Assembly: GCA_963210315.1 (NCBI GenBank)
Contig: OY723259.1
Coordinates: 186,001-250,000, forward strand
Reading direction: 5' to 3'
DNA: 64,000 nucleotides
From: Rhynchopus euleeides
Lineage: Eukaryota; Euglenozoa; Diplonemea; Diplonemida; Diplonemidae
A program made the translations under genes and the position numbers. The notes under the pieces were generated by a model that was not told where the DNA came from, did no database searches, and saw only the letters and a program-made list of their open reading frames with translations. The first letter of the stretch is position 1. Every line of letters starts with the position of its first letter. This document shows, piece after piece, positions 1 through 10,068 of this stretch.

Positions 1-135
1 TGGGGTGGGTGGGTAGGTACTCCTCGGGACAGGCAGCAGGCACAGCCACAGCTGCTGTTTGCGCCTTCCACGCCACGATACCCACTGCACTTGGGTGACA
101 CCCGACAGCACCCACCTCTGACCAGTAAGCAGCAG
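1..135 (-). promoter_or_regulatory. Partial copy of the family 5' module (gene lies off the left edge)
   Basis: The G-rich start followed by the stretch around 25-70 (CTCCTCGGGACAGGC, then CACAGCCACAGCTGCTGTTTG) matches the 5' module of the astacin-like gene (15045-15370) and of genes B, C and D. By that comparison it should lie upstream of a minus-strand member of the same surface-protein family that starts left of this window. It is more diverged than the other copies. Regulatory function is inferred only from recurrence. Confidence 0.5.
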
Positions 136-715
136 TGCACCCAGGAACTAGTTCGTGAATGGACTCAGCGCGATGCAGGTGTTGCCTTGCAAAGGAAGTA
201 GACAACACACTTGTTGCCTGAAGAACCTACAGAAATCACAAGGTCACCAGCACCAACACCTTCTTGCCGCCCATTGGGCTGCAGTGCAACAACAAAAAGA
301 TGAAGAAGTGAGTTGTGCTGTCTCCGTGAAGCGCAAGTTGCAGATGACTCGAAGGGTGCATCAACTGGCACCACACAGAGACCGCCGAGTGGATTGATGC
401 CGAGAGTGTTGCCAGATTGTTCTGCAGGTCTTCCAGATCTGCTGGGCAGCAGGTCTTCCTGCTGCGAAAAGTGGCTTGGTTGCCACCTTCAGGTCACCTG
501 CACGACGCGGTGTTCACCTCTCGCCGACTGACAAGTCCACCGTATGCATCGCTCCCACTGCAACCTTTTTCGATGTGAACGCATTCCGTGTAGGCGGAAA
601 CACACCCACACTTCCATGATGCATATTCCCAGACTCGTTTCTTTCGTTCGCTTGTTGTCGCTTATTCACACCGAAGCCCCAAACCCAGTCGTTCTCTCTG
701 GTGGGTGTCTCGAGA

Positions 716-905
716 ACGCGCCTAACACTCTCCTATCGCTTCACAGCTGCAACTGCTCTGATGAAGTTCCTTTTGCCTATTGCGTTGATGCTTCTCCACA
801 CAAAACCCTGAGCCTGATGAAGGGTAGGGTTAGTGTATAAAGCACATTTGGTTGCAGCTGTGGTGGGTCACTTTCCGCTCACACGAGTGTGCTGAGCACA
901 AAACC
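716..905 (-). mobile_element. 190-bp dispersed MITE-like element, copy 1 (inverted, diverged)
   Basis: This is the reverse complement of the repeats at 9884-10068 and 17132-17315, with several substitutions and a small deletion. It interrupts a sequence (GGTGTCTCGAG followed by AAAACCGAACTCTGG) that is uninterrupted near 10467-10495, so it is an insertion in the 3' flank of the neighbouring pseudogene. No clear target duplication was found. Confidence 0.6.
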
Positions 906-1097
906 AAAACCGAACTCTGGCCTGTATTATTCATCCCCTCTGTCTGGTGGTGGGTGTCTCGAGCAAAAACCGAACTCTGGCCTGGGAAAGGAACATCCCC
1001 GAGTTCGCGAGATGAAGAGGCTTCTGCGTGAATCGCATCCATACAGATGCGCACACCAAACAGCACACGGATCGTATGGGAAAGTATGTAAGAACCC
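906..1097 (-). repeat. 3' flank shared with the astacin-like gene
   Basis: About 130-190 bp (including GAACATCCCCGAGTTCGCGA and GAGGCTTCTGCGTGAATCGC) is nearly identical to 10455-10630 just past the stop of the astacin-like gene. It is therefore a duplicated 3' untranslated or flanking region. Part of it (TGTCTGGTGG through CGAACTCTGGCC) is itself repeated in tandem here. Confidence 0.6.
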
Positions 1098-2856
1098 TCA
1101 CTCAAGGAGGCCCGCATCATCATCCGCCTGTTCCTCCGGTGACCCCGCGCCTCCCATCTCCAGAAGAGCAGCGTCGAAGATATCGCCTTGGCCAAAGGTC
1201 TCTAACTTCAGGCGGTGCCTCGGCTTCTGCTTGCGGTAGAAGAGGAAGAAGACTGCTGCACACAGGAGCAGCAGGGCTGCTCCGCACACAGGCAAGACCC
1301 AGCACAGCGTGCAGGTGCTGCTGCTGCCGTGTCGGGGTGCAGCGCCTCCGCAGACAGCAGCATCGGCGTCCCACACACAGCCTTCTGTCCGTGCACACAG
1401 GGTATCGGCGACGAGCGTGCAGTCGAACGAAGCCTCGCACTGCGAAGCAGCTGTGTCCCACACGCACAGCGGGAGGGCCTCGCAGTCTGCCTGGGACTCA
1501 GCAAGGCACGTGTCGTTCAGGGACACGGCTGCAGGCTCCGGGGTAGCGGTCACGGGTGGCGGGGCAGACGACGCCTTGGGCAGGGGGGTGCCGGGTGGCG
1601 GTGTCGCTGGTGTGCCACTTGCAGCAGGTGTGGTCGTGGAAGGCGCAGCGGTAGCAACAGGGTTAGTTGTGGCAGCAGGTGCCGTGGTGGAAGCAGGTGT
1701 AGTCGTAGCAGCAGGTGCTGTCGTAGTAGGTGCTGTCGTGGAAGCAGGGATGACATTGTCGTCGTTGCGTCCAGGAAGGGACGTGGGGTTCCATGCCGTA
1801 TAGTTGGGGTCGGTAGTCGTCACATTGTAGTACACCAGGAAGGGCTGGTCCCCGTCCTTCTCCATAACGGGGTCGTCCACCCCACGCACGAGGGGCTGCG
1901 GCTTGTCCCAGTTGCCCGGGGTGAAGGTGAGGGAGGTTGTCGGGTCCACCACCACAGCCCTTCGGTTGCAGGCGTCGCAGAGAAGCTCGAACGAACCACG
2001 TCAGCAGTTGCGCTCAGGCGGATGTCAACCGTGATCTGCTCCTCGTCCTCCGACGTGATGATGGTGGCGTTCTTCTCCCCGCCCTTCATGCTCCACTGCA
2101 GCCCAGGGATGTTCATCGTCTTCGTTGACCACATCCAGCACGATGGGGGTAATCGAGTTGTAGTCAGCATCCGCCGAAGCGGGCGTCAGGGCGACTTCCC
2201 TACTAGGTCATGTCGCCGTCCATGATGTCGTCATCCACTCCTGTCACCAGCACAGCCTGCGGCAGGTTCACAGGTTGACAGTGACATTGGACTTCATGTG
2301 GGTTACTGGTCGTCCAGCAGGGCACCGTCGTGGGAGCATGCGTCATCGATTGTGACCTCGACGGTCACATTCACATCTGAACTCCAATGCAACCACATCA
2401 TAGGAGTGACCCCCGGTGAGCGATGACAGCAGCGTCCCAGATGTGGACGTCGCTTGCCGCAGCACCAGCAACAGTCTTCCCAACTGCTGAGTACGCAACG
2501 GTGGAACAACGCCCCTGATTGTCAGCACACAGCTGGGCGGCGGTGCTCACCGCAAAGACGGAAATCCCATTCTCTCTGCGTGCCACAACCACAGTTGTCG
2601 CCTCAGGGGAGAGGGCCACGCCTGAGGCAGCGCTGTTGTCGGGGGGCACTGGGAGTGTCTGCCTGTGCTGACCTTGAGTAAGAACACCCTCTCTGCCCCC
2701 TCCCGTCACAGCCAACGTATCATCATGTCATCATACAAAATCGCAATCCTCTTGGGGCACGAAGGCCCGACCCGAGCTTCGCAGTTCACTAGCCCCACTG
2801 GGGCATGGCGTATGCGCGCCGAGACACAGCGACAGGAGCGCCGCCACGGTCGTCAT
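1098..2856 (-). pseudogene. Degenerate surface-protein gene: signal peptide, WD-like and Calx-beta-like repeats, Thr-rich stalk, TM tail
   Basis: The C-terminal part (1098-1955) is an open frame: a typical bacterial-style repeat end (FTPGNWDKPQPLVRGVDD), a Thr/Ala/Pro stalk, two Cys-x-Trp modules (LCVWD, GCVWD), one transmembrane helix and a cytosolic tail almost identical to the astacin-like gene at 10631. Further upstream, recognisable pieces sit in different frames: VTGVDDDIMDGD and DADYNSITPIVLDVVNEDD near 2100-2260, a WD-like stretch (VHIWD) near 2420-2650, and a signal-peptide-like MTTVAALLSLCLGAHT starting at 2856. At least three frame changes and two adjacent stops near 2730 separate them. 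A multi-exon gene is possible, but the mid-domain frame breaks favour a pseudogene. Confidence 0.6.
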
Positions 2857-3518
2857 CGCTGCGGTGTGCTGCGGTGGGTGGTGAGGCAGTGGGCGGGGGT
2901 GATGTGAGAGCAGAGGAAGGCACAGACTCGACTCTCGTGGGCAACGCAGAAGAGGGCAACAGCCGGTGGGCAGCACGTCACACCGTGCCTGCGGCAGGGG
3001 GCACAGAAGGCAAAGGGCAGAGGGCGGGCATGTGGGGAGAGGACTTCCGTGTGGTGACGCTTCCACACACACATGCGAGCCGCTTGCCTGACGAAGGGAG
3101 TGTGTGGCAGAGCGCGGTTGGCTGAGCTGAATGACACTTTCCGCGCAAAAGTCCTGTGCGGAAGGATGTCAGTGTGTGCAGACCTTGCACACCGCAGCAC
3201 TGCATTTGAGGCGCTTTCTTACAAAAAGGGGGCCGTGCGGCAGCTGTTGGCGTGACTGCCACTCCCGTGTTCATTCAGGGGGGCATCACCACACACAGCA
3301 TTGTCCGCTGTCGAAGAAAGACGAACCACACCCAACAACACAACGACCGCTCCGATAAAAAGCGGAGCGGCTGTGTTTCCTTCGTTCTTCGTTGATGTGT
3401 TGACGATAGGGAGACAGAAAAGAAGGCCGCCGGAATCACACTGAGTGTCACTCCTACACTTTGGCGCGTGCATGCATGTGCTCAAAACTATTCTCTTGGT
3501 GCCCCTGACAGGCCGATT
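2857..3518. other. Intergenic stretch, nothing recognised
   Basis: Between the pseudogene start and the left end of the USP-transposase unit there is GC-rich DNA with only short overlapping open frames. It does not resemble the family 5' module, which may mean that the broken gene lost or never had it. Confidence 0.4.
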
Positions 3519-3804
3519 GACGTAGTTCTCACGTACTTCCTACGTAGTTCAGGACGGACCCTCACATTTTCCCCATTTCCCCATGCCCCGAAGGGTCAAA
3601 CACCCTGTCCGACTCAGTGGTCGCGCTAAATATTGGAAAAATCTCCCAAAATTTGGAAATCGGGAGCGAAAAAACGTACCTGAAAAAGGGGCTCGTGTTT
3701 GGGCGGGGAAACCGCGTTTCGTTGCATTTCCGAGCCTCGCCCGGATCGTAGTGGGGTCATTTTGAAAAAATGGGCTTGTTTGAAGACACTCAAATTTTCC
3801 GTCC

Positions 3805-3872
3805 TGGTTGTCTCTACAGCATGTGATCAGTAACAACCCGGTTGTCTCTACAGCATGTGATCAGTAACAACC
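3805..3872. repeat. Two tandem copies of a 33-bp unit
   Basis: The unit begins GGTTGTCTCTACAGCATGTG and ends AGTAACAACC. It occurs twice back to back, and its ends are inverted (GGTTGT/ACAACC). It lies in the 5' non-coding part of the USP-transposase unit and may be a subterminal transposase-binding repeat, which is inference. Confidence 0.7.
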
Positions 3873-4236
3873 AGTAACATCCCTACTGTTTGACCCCCCC
3901 TACCCCCCCCCCCCCCGCCGCCGCCGCCCCCGGCCGGGGGTGGGCTGGGCTGGGCTGGGCGGGGGGTTTGGGGTGGACAGGGCTGGGCGGGGGGGGGCGT
4001 TTGGGGTGCATATGGTGTCATGTGAATCGGCAAGCTTTGGCATTTCTTCACTTAGTGATGACCCCTCCCCGAGCCCATGAACCCAAATCAGCAAACTCCT
4101 CGTCTTTTTCCCTGCTAGCACCTGCAAGCACACCACCGACTCGCAAACCCCTTGTGTCCTGATCTCTCCCCTCGCACCTCCTGTCACTTGCACATCCACA
4201 CATCCTCATTGATTGCAGGAATAATCCACATCGACA

Positions 4237-7218
4237 ATGACCCCCACCCAGCCGTCCCTTTTCGGGTTCATCGAGCATGGAAAGCGCAAGCAGGTTGCAC
4301 GCGTGTCGGTGTGCGCGGTTCTGTGTGCCTGTGCCTGTCTTGGAGTCGCGATTTCTGCAACAGCCGAATCCCCGCCGCACCGTCCAACTGACCAACCGCC
4401 ACCTGATCCGCCCCTCCTCCGCGCATCCCTCCCGCCTGCACCTCCCCAGTCCAGGCGCTCCCTCCGACGGATGGCAAGGTCGAAGCGCAAGAGGGAGTCT
4501 GACGTGGCGGAGGTCATCGTCCTGACACCGGACCTGTCGCCCCAACCCGATCCAGTGCCTCCGGGGAATCCCCTTCCGCTGTCGTCTCCCACTCCAGTTC
4601 CTCAGATCACGGGTATCGAAAATGTGGGTAACACGTGCTACGCGGCCTCGTTGATGCAGTTTCTCCGTGCAAGCTGGCTTGGGACTGCGAACCTGCCTGA
4701 TGTCGCGGTCGAACCCATCATCCCTGTTGATGTGGACACCCCCGAGACTGACACAGCTGCACGCCGGGCGGAACTCGAGGCAAGCAACCGTGCCGCCCTT
4801 GCAACCTGCAGAACGGGGTTTCTTGGTTTCCTCCGTGGCCCGCGCGATATCAGGACGCTGGTGAGCCCGATTGCCGAGGACTTTACCATCGGGGTTCAAC
4901 ATGATGCTTCGGAGTTATACAGTACTGCCATCGCCTCCTCGCTGACTGACGAAGAGCTTGGTCCAGGACTTGTGCAGAGGTCGGGGACCCTCCAATGCAC
5001 CATCTGCCCAGCGACCCGGGCATTTTCAGAGTTCCCTGCGGCCCAGTTGACACTCGCTGCTGACAATGTCGGCGATGAGAGTACTGTCACTGTGACGGAA
5101 CTGTTGCAGAAGGAGTGTGCTGAGAGCACTGTCACAGAAGTGATGTGCGAGGGGGAGTGCAAGCGAGAGGTCCCTCACAGGATCCTTCCTGAGATCGCAG
5201 TCCAGCCAGGAACGACCGACCTGCTGTTGAGCGCAAAGCGGTTTGACCTCGACGACGGTACTGGCAGCAGCATCAAGCGTCAGTACCTGCTCCAGCCTGA
5301 CCCGGTGGTCACCGTGGGGGGTTCCCAGTTCACCCTCCGAGCGGTGGTTCACCATCTCGGGAGCAGTGGGTTCAGCGGCCATTACGTGACCGACGTGCTG
5401 ACCACTGACGGATGGTACCGTGCAAACGACAGCCAGGTGAGTGCAACCGACCCTCCAACCCAGGCATCACAGACACCATACCTCCTCTTATACTCATCAC
5501 GTCAGGGGTCACTTCCGCGGGGTCCCGATGCTCCTGCAGACACCGTCCTTCCTGCCCCTTCGACCGACCCGCATGTTGCTGATCCCGATCCGTCAGCACT
5601 GCCTGCTTCTTCTTCTTCTGATCCTGCCGGTCCAAGTTCGAAGCGCCGGACACGTGCTGACACTCGCTTGGCCCCAGCGCGCTTCCGCCCAGATGCCCAG
5701 TTCAAGTTGACTGTGGTAGAGATGATGGACGCAAAGGGCACTGCGGCAACAGCACGACACCTCCTCAACAACAACCCCAACTACCGGAACGGCACCGTCG
5801 ACTCGATCGAGCGGTCCATTCGCCGCTGGTCCAAGGGGCGTGCTGACCTGAAGGTCCTGCGCAACAAGTCGACCGGGACGAAATCGGCACATGCAGGCAA
5901 AGCTCGGGTCCATGAAGAGAGTGAGCAGGAGGTCTTTGCATGGATTCTTGCTCGGCGCGCGAAGAACATCATCATTTCTGGCGAACAGTGTCGCGCACTC
6001 TTCCAGCAGATCCTGAAACGCAAGGACCTGGAGGAGCCGAAGAACATGGACTCGTGGTGGGAGAGCTTCCGTCGTCACTACTCCATCAAGACCCGCCGCA
6101 TCGGATCCCACTCGTCTGTCCACATTCCCAAGGATGACTGGTTGATTCGGGATACCCGCATGACCGTGATGGCTGCGGCAGCCAGCGGGGCCTTCCGGTA
6201 CGTCTTCGGCATGGACGAGATGCGGCTCCCGCTGGACAGCGTCGCCTCCACGACGATCAGCCAGTCGTCGCAGTTCGAGCCCCGGGTGTGTGCGGCGACG
6301 ACGGGCTCGGAAAAGGTGAACACAACTGGCGTTCTGACGTGGGGGGTCGAGGTCGACGTTAATGAAGGTGATGATGCCTGTGAGGTTAATATTCGTCGAG
6401 TGATTCCTGTGACTCCCATGTTGATCTGGCAAGGCCCACGCACACGCAATACTGGGCGAGGACGCCCAACCGTCTACCAAAATCGCGAGGAGCTGTCCGG
6501 GAACGGCGTTCACTTCACCTGCCAGGCTGAGGGTAGGATGAACACCCCCGTGATGCTTGAGTACTTGGAGACCCTACCCCAACTTCCCGCAACTGAAAAG
6601 GCACTGCTTGTAATGGATGGTTATGCCAATCACTACGCAACTGAAGTTGTCAAGAGAGCGCGTGAGAAGGGATTTATTATTTTTATCATCCCGCCCAACC
6701 GCTCTGGTCGTCTCAACATTGGTGACCAGAGCGGTTGCAATCTCAAAGTCCGGAAGAGCCTGAAGGACCTGTGGTCATCATGGGCAGGTCCTTTGCTCGT
6801 GAAGTTGGAGGAAGGTGAGAAGCTCGCCCCACCCCGCCGCCCACAAGTGTGCCAGTGGCTGAGGGATGCCTACAGGTCGGTCTCGGATGAGAACGTCTGT
6901 AGTGCCTTCCGTGCTGCCCTCTGGCCCTCAGCTCTGTGTCAAAAGAACATGGATGTCACAGAGCTGAGGAACACACCTTGTGTGCGCTACCACCCCTCCC
7001 AGGATGTCCTGGATTTGCGGGAATCTGTGCATGACTGTGTCGTTCAGATATCCCAGGATGATTTTGAAATCCTAAGTGACATTGAGGACAAGAAGGTAGG
7101 AGACAGGTGGGGGTTCACACGGATTGTGTCCGGTCCTCAGTACGAAGGCCGTGGCCAACGCCGTCAGCTGATCCCGGGACCCAACATGGAGTATGTTGAG
7201 TTCCGAAAGGTCGCCTAA
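4237..7218 (+). CDS. Fusion of ubiquitin-specific protease and CENP-B/pogo-type DDE transposase
   Basis: One uninterrupted frame of 993 residues. The first 78 residues are low-complexity with a hydrophobic patch; the more likely start is Met79 (position 4471), directly before a basic nuclear-type signal (RSKRKRE). Residues about 126-415 are a C19 (USP) protease: Cys box GIENVGNTCYAASLMQ with Cys134, two CxxC-type zinc-finger pairs (CTIC; CEGEC), and His box SGHYVTDV with His382 followed by Asn397/Asp398. A Pro/Ser linker follows. Residues about 488-540 look like a first helix-turn-helix. Residues about 565-630 match the Tc5/CENP-B HTH, ending WWESFRRHYSIKTRRIGS. The DDE_1 catalytic core follows: FGMDEM, then LLVMDGYANH, then IIPPNRSGRLNIGDQ, giving a D-D-D triad in pogo/Tigger style. 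All expected catalytic positions of both halves are present, so it looks functional. Role inferred: transposition plus removal of ubiquitin from host or self proteins. Confidence 0.9.
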   Translation: MTPTQPSLFGFIEHGKRKQVARVSVCAVLCACACLGVAISATAESPPHRPTDQPPPDPPLLRASLPPAPPQSRRSLRRMARSKRKRESDVAEVIVLTPDLSPQPDPVPPGNPLPLSSPTPVPQITGIENVGNTCYAASLMQFLRASWLGTANLPDVAVEPIIPVDVDTPETDTAARRAELEASNRAALATCRTGFLGFLRGPRDIRTLVSPIAEDFTIGVQHDASELYSTAIASSLTDEELGPGLVQRSGTLQCTICPATRAFSEFPAAQLTLAADNVGDESTVTVTELLQKECAESTVTEVMCEGECKREVPHRILPEIAVQPGTTDLLLSAKRFDLDDGTGSSIKRQYLLQPDPVVTVGGSQFTLRAVVHHLGSSGFSGHYVTDVLTTDGWYRANDSQVSATDPPTQASQTPYLLLYSSRQGSLPRGPDAPADTVLPAPSTDPHVADPDPSALPASSSSDPAGPSSKRRTRADTRLAPARFRPDAQFKLTVVEMMDAKGTAATARHLLNNNPNYRNGTVDSIERSIRRWSKGRADLKVLRNKSTGTKSAHAGKARVHEESEQEVFAWILARRAKNIIISGEQCRALFQQILKRKDLEEPKNMDSWWESFRRHYSIKTRRIGSHSSVHIPKDDWLIRDTRMTVMAAAASGAFRYVFGMDEMRLPLDSVASTTISQSSQFEPRVCAATTGSEKVNTTGVLTWGVEVDVNEGDDACEVNIRRVIPVTPMLIWQGPRTRNTGRGRPTVYQNREELSGNGVHFTCQAEGRMNTPVMLEYLETLPQLPATEKALLVMDGYANHYATEVVKRAREKGFIIFIIPPNRSGRLNIGDQSGCNLKVRKSLKDLWSSWAGPLLVKLEEGEKLAPPRRPQVCQWLRDAYRSVSDENVCSAFRAALWPSALCQKNMDVTELRNTPCVRYHPSQDVLDLRESVHDCVVQISQDDFEILSDIEDKKVGDRWGFTRIVSGPQYEGRGQRRQLIPGPNMEYVEFRKVA

Positions 7219-8338
7219 GACCGATCCTGGGGCCTTCGCTCTGTGTCTGCCGCCAAGGAGGCGACTTTCTTTTCCGCACACTGAAGGCCCCCATTAGAGA
7301 TAGATGTGAATGTAGAGTAAAGGATGTCTCCCGACCCACCTCCCCATGATCCCCCTGACCAGTTTGCGCCGTCCCGACCCACCTCGCCCATTGTCCCCTG
7401 TCAGCCAGTTTGCCTCCCACCCAACCCCTTACCCCCGTGTTTAAGTCCCCCCCCCCCCCCGAAAATCGCCTCCAGGGGGGGGACTTAAACACGGGGGGTC
7501 CCAGGTACCTCAAAAAATCGTCGAAAATGCCGGGAGTAGGGAGTGAAGTTAGCGCGACCACTGGTCCGACTGCGTCTTTGGACGAAAATTGGCCCCAAAG
7601 GAAGACTCGGGATCCACCCTCTTCAAAGGCATGCAAGCATGCCGCAAAGACGGAAGGCTGAGGATGTGACAGAACCTACAGGCTTCCATCAACTGAATCT
7701 GTCTGATGAACTTGCCACTGGACAGTGAGCCCTCAGCGCACCTGTGCCCACACTGGTCGTCCGACAGAAGAGCTCCGCAATCATCCAACAATGCGCAGGG
7801 CCTCCGGCACCCGTTGTATCGGATGGCTGGGGATTCCAGCAAACACCCTCCCCTCTGTTGACTTGTCGGTCACCATTATACAAAGTGCAACCACAATCAA
7901 CGACGAGGCTGCTGGATGCCCTGCAGGGTCGCCGCGCTTCGGTTGAAGACGACCGCCTCCAGACCCACCCTGGTAGTGCTGCCGCGGTTTGGTGGGTTCG
8001 ATGGTTGTCTCCTGATTGGTTGGCTTGACTGGCTGGCCCAGGTGGAAGTGGTGGTGCATAGGAGGACGGAATGCCGAAGTACAGTACAAGCCCCACCAAA
8101 AAGCGAGGTTGCCGGGTTTCTTTTGTCTATTTGAGCAACCGGGCAACAAAGAGCCCAACCGGGCGAGGGTGGGCGACGCCAAAAAAAGGGCGGCTTCTAG
8201 GTCAAGCAGCTAAATCGGAATTCTGAAATAATGGTGTGATCATACAGGGGTTCTGCGCCAGTTCCGGGGGTTCCGTGATCACACCAGAAAAATCAACGAG
8301 AAATGGGCTGATATCCTGTGTGTGCGTCAAAAGAATTA
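7219..8338. other. 3' non-coding part of the USP-transposase unit
   Basis: No supported gene. It holds a strong hairpin at 7431-7499 (listed separately) and a 55-bp inverted sequence at 8231-8286 (GGTGTGATCA paired with TGATCACACC). The centre of the latter, GCCAGTTCCGGGGG, resembles 51736-51750. Confidence 0.4.
7431..7499. repeat. Perfect inverted repeat (hairpin) with C/G-run arms
   Basis: The arm CCCCCGTGTTTAAGTCCCCC is followed after about 20 bases by its exact reverse complement. The arms end in long C and G homopolymers. It could be a tiny foldback element or a transcription-stopping structure for the upstream gene; neither is proven. Confidence 0.75.
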
Positions 8339-8888
8339 GAGGGTCCGACCCCAAGTAACGTAGTTCTTACGTGATTCTTACGTAGGAGGATCCTTGAAAT
8401 CGGTAGTGGACAGTAGCGGACAGGGCGGACATTTCCTTGTGGAAAAAGTGCCCGAAAAAAAAATTCGAAAAGGTCCCCCTTACAGAATTCGCCTTTTTTC
8501 AAAAAATCGGAAAATTTCGGACCGCAATTTGTACCCAAGAAAGTGCCGAATTTTCGGACTTGGTCCGATTTGAACGATTTCCGTGCCTCTTGCAACCCCC
8601 ATGAGGGGGGGCTGCTGTTTCGGGTTCTTCCGGTGGTACATGCTGGGGTGTCAGGACAGGGAATCCTGCTCGCTGTACCCGGTGATCCCTGACGCAGCCA
8701 GGAAGTGGAGAGCCTTGGAACCCTGGTTGAGGCCTGTAACACCCGGCCTTCCTGCCACTTCTGGCATTGTGGAGTGGTGGAGTGATATGGAGAAGGTTCT
8801 CTCTCCGTCCGGTCGAGCACAACCGTCCTCTCCAGCCAGGGGCCATCTACTTTCCAAACAAGGGCCAGGAACATGCTCAAACAAACTA

Positions 8889-9218
8889 CCGTATACGTAA
8901 ATATTTTGGAACGTAAATATTATGGAACGTAAATATTATGGAACGCTGGTGGGTTGGCGTTCCAGATTTTTTTCGTTCCATAATATTTACAGGGCTTTCT
9001 GCGACTCGGGGACTTGGACCAGGTGATCGGACGGCGTACAGAGTCCCTGACGAGACCTACTCGTGCACTTTTCGCGCGATTCCTGACGCAAGCCGTCCTC
9101 ACCACCGAGTGGCCCAACTGGCCCTGTAAATATTTTGGAACGTAAATATTATGGAACGGACCGGCCAAAAATGGGCCCGTTCCATAATATTTACGTTCCA
9201 TAATATTTACGTATACGG
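8889..9218. mobile_element. 330-bp palindromic MITE with TA target duplication
   Basis: The ends CCGTATACGTAAATATT are perfect inverted repeats over about 40 bp and are flanked by TA (8887-8888 and 9219-9220), as expected for Tc1/mariner-type insertion. The arms consist of repeated 16-bp units GTAAATATTATGGAAC. Another unit pair is buried near 8970-8995. There is no coding capacity, so this is a non-autonomous element. Confidence 0.85.
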
Positions 9219-9284
9219 TAATTGATCAGAAAATCTGGCTAGCCGTGGAATCATTGAGCAAAATTTGGGGAGTGATTGGTGCCC

Positions 9285-9750
9285 CATTGCTGCATATGAC
9301 ATGTCCATTTTTGACGATTTTTGGGCAGAATTTGGTGCGTGGGACCTTTCGATTTTCATGAATTTTTCGGAATTTCGTGGGGACCGGTACCCCATTTGAG
9401 GGCCAAAAATCTCATTTCCGAGGCCTGGGAATGGTCGCAGTGGCCTCAGATGTCCAAAAACGTTCAATTGACCTCTCCTCGAAAAAAAATTCGAAAGGTC
9501 CCCCCTACTGGCACCCCGGATTAGGACATGTCTCTGGGGGTGTCCGGGGGGCATTTTTGGCCCATTTTTGGCTGGGGAAAATGGGCCATTTTTCACGATT
9601 TTTTCGGTTTTTTGTCCGGACCGGCACCGCATTTGAGGGGCCAAAATCTGATTTCCGAGGCCCGGGAATGGTCGCAGTGGCTTCATTTGGCCAAAAACGT
9701 TCAATTTACCCTTCTCCAAAAAAAATTCGAAAGGGTCCCCCTACAAATCG
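9285..9750. repeat. Two diverged tandem copies of a ~230-bp non-coding unit
   Basis: 9285-9507 and 9545-9745 share GGGAATGGTCGCAGTGGC, CCAAAAACGTTCAATT and an ending AAAAATTCGAAAGG followed by TCCCCCTAC. A third copy of just the end occurs near 8456-8482. The many A, T, G and C runs make any open frame here meaningless. It may be the remains of a larger element. Confidence 0.6.
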
Positions 9751-9883
9751 CCGGTCTTAGGAGCAAAAAATTTGGGCACCCAGATTTCAAAAATTTTCAA
9801 ACTATTTTCTGGACCAAAAATCAAACTATTGAGGTCCTGGCCGGACATGTCCGGGGGGGGGGGGGGTCAAAATTGGATTTTTA

Positions 9884-10068
9884 AGCACACTCGTGTGAGC
9901 GGAAAGCGCCCCACCACAGCTGCAACCAAACGTGCTCTATACACTAACCCCACCCTTCATCAGGCTCAGGGTGTGATCAGTTCAGGGTTTTGTGTGTAGA
10001 AGCGTCAACGCAACAAACAAAAGTAAATTCATCAGAGCGGTTGTAGCTGTGAAGTGATAGGGCGCTTT
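9884..10068 (+). mobile_element. 190-bp dispersed MITE-like element, copy 2
   Basis: Nearly identical to 17132-17315. It begins AAGCACACTCGTGTGAGCGG. The inner ends AAAGCGCC...CACAGCTGCAACC and GGTTGTAGCTGTG...GGGCGCTTT are imperfect inverted repeats. There is no open frame. Confidence 0.75.

Larger units (their letters stand above)
3519..8385 (+). mobile_element. Candidate autonomous pogo-like DNA transposon carrying a USP-transposase gene
   Basis: About 45 bp at 3519-3563 and the reverse complement of 8339-8385 align end to end: ACGTA, TCACGTA, CTACGT and a final GGACCCTC are shared in order. They therefore look like diverged terminal inverted repeats around the single large gene at 4237-7218. 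The left arm also holds a direct match to the right arm because the motif is itself nearly palindromic. I could not identify a clean TA duplication, so the exact ends are uncertain by several bases. Non-coding flanks contain poly-C tracts (3894-3917, 7447-7460) and a 33-bp tandem repeat. Confidence 0.5.
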
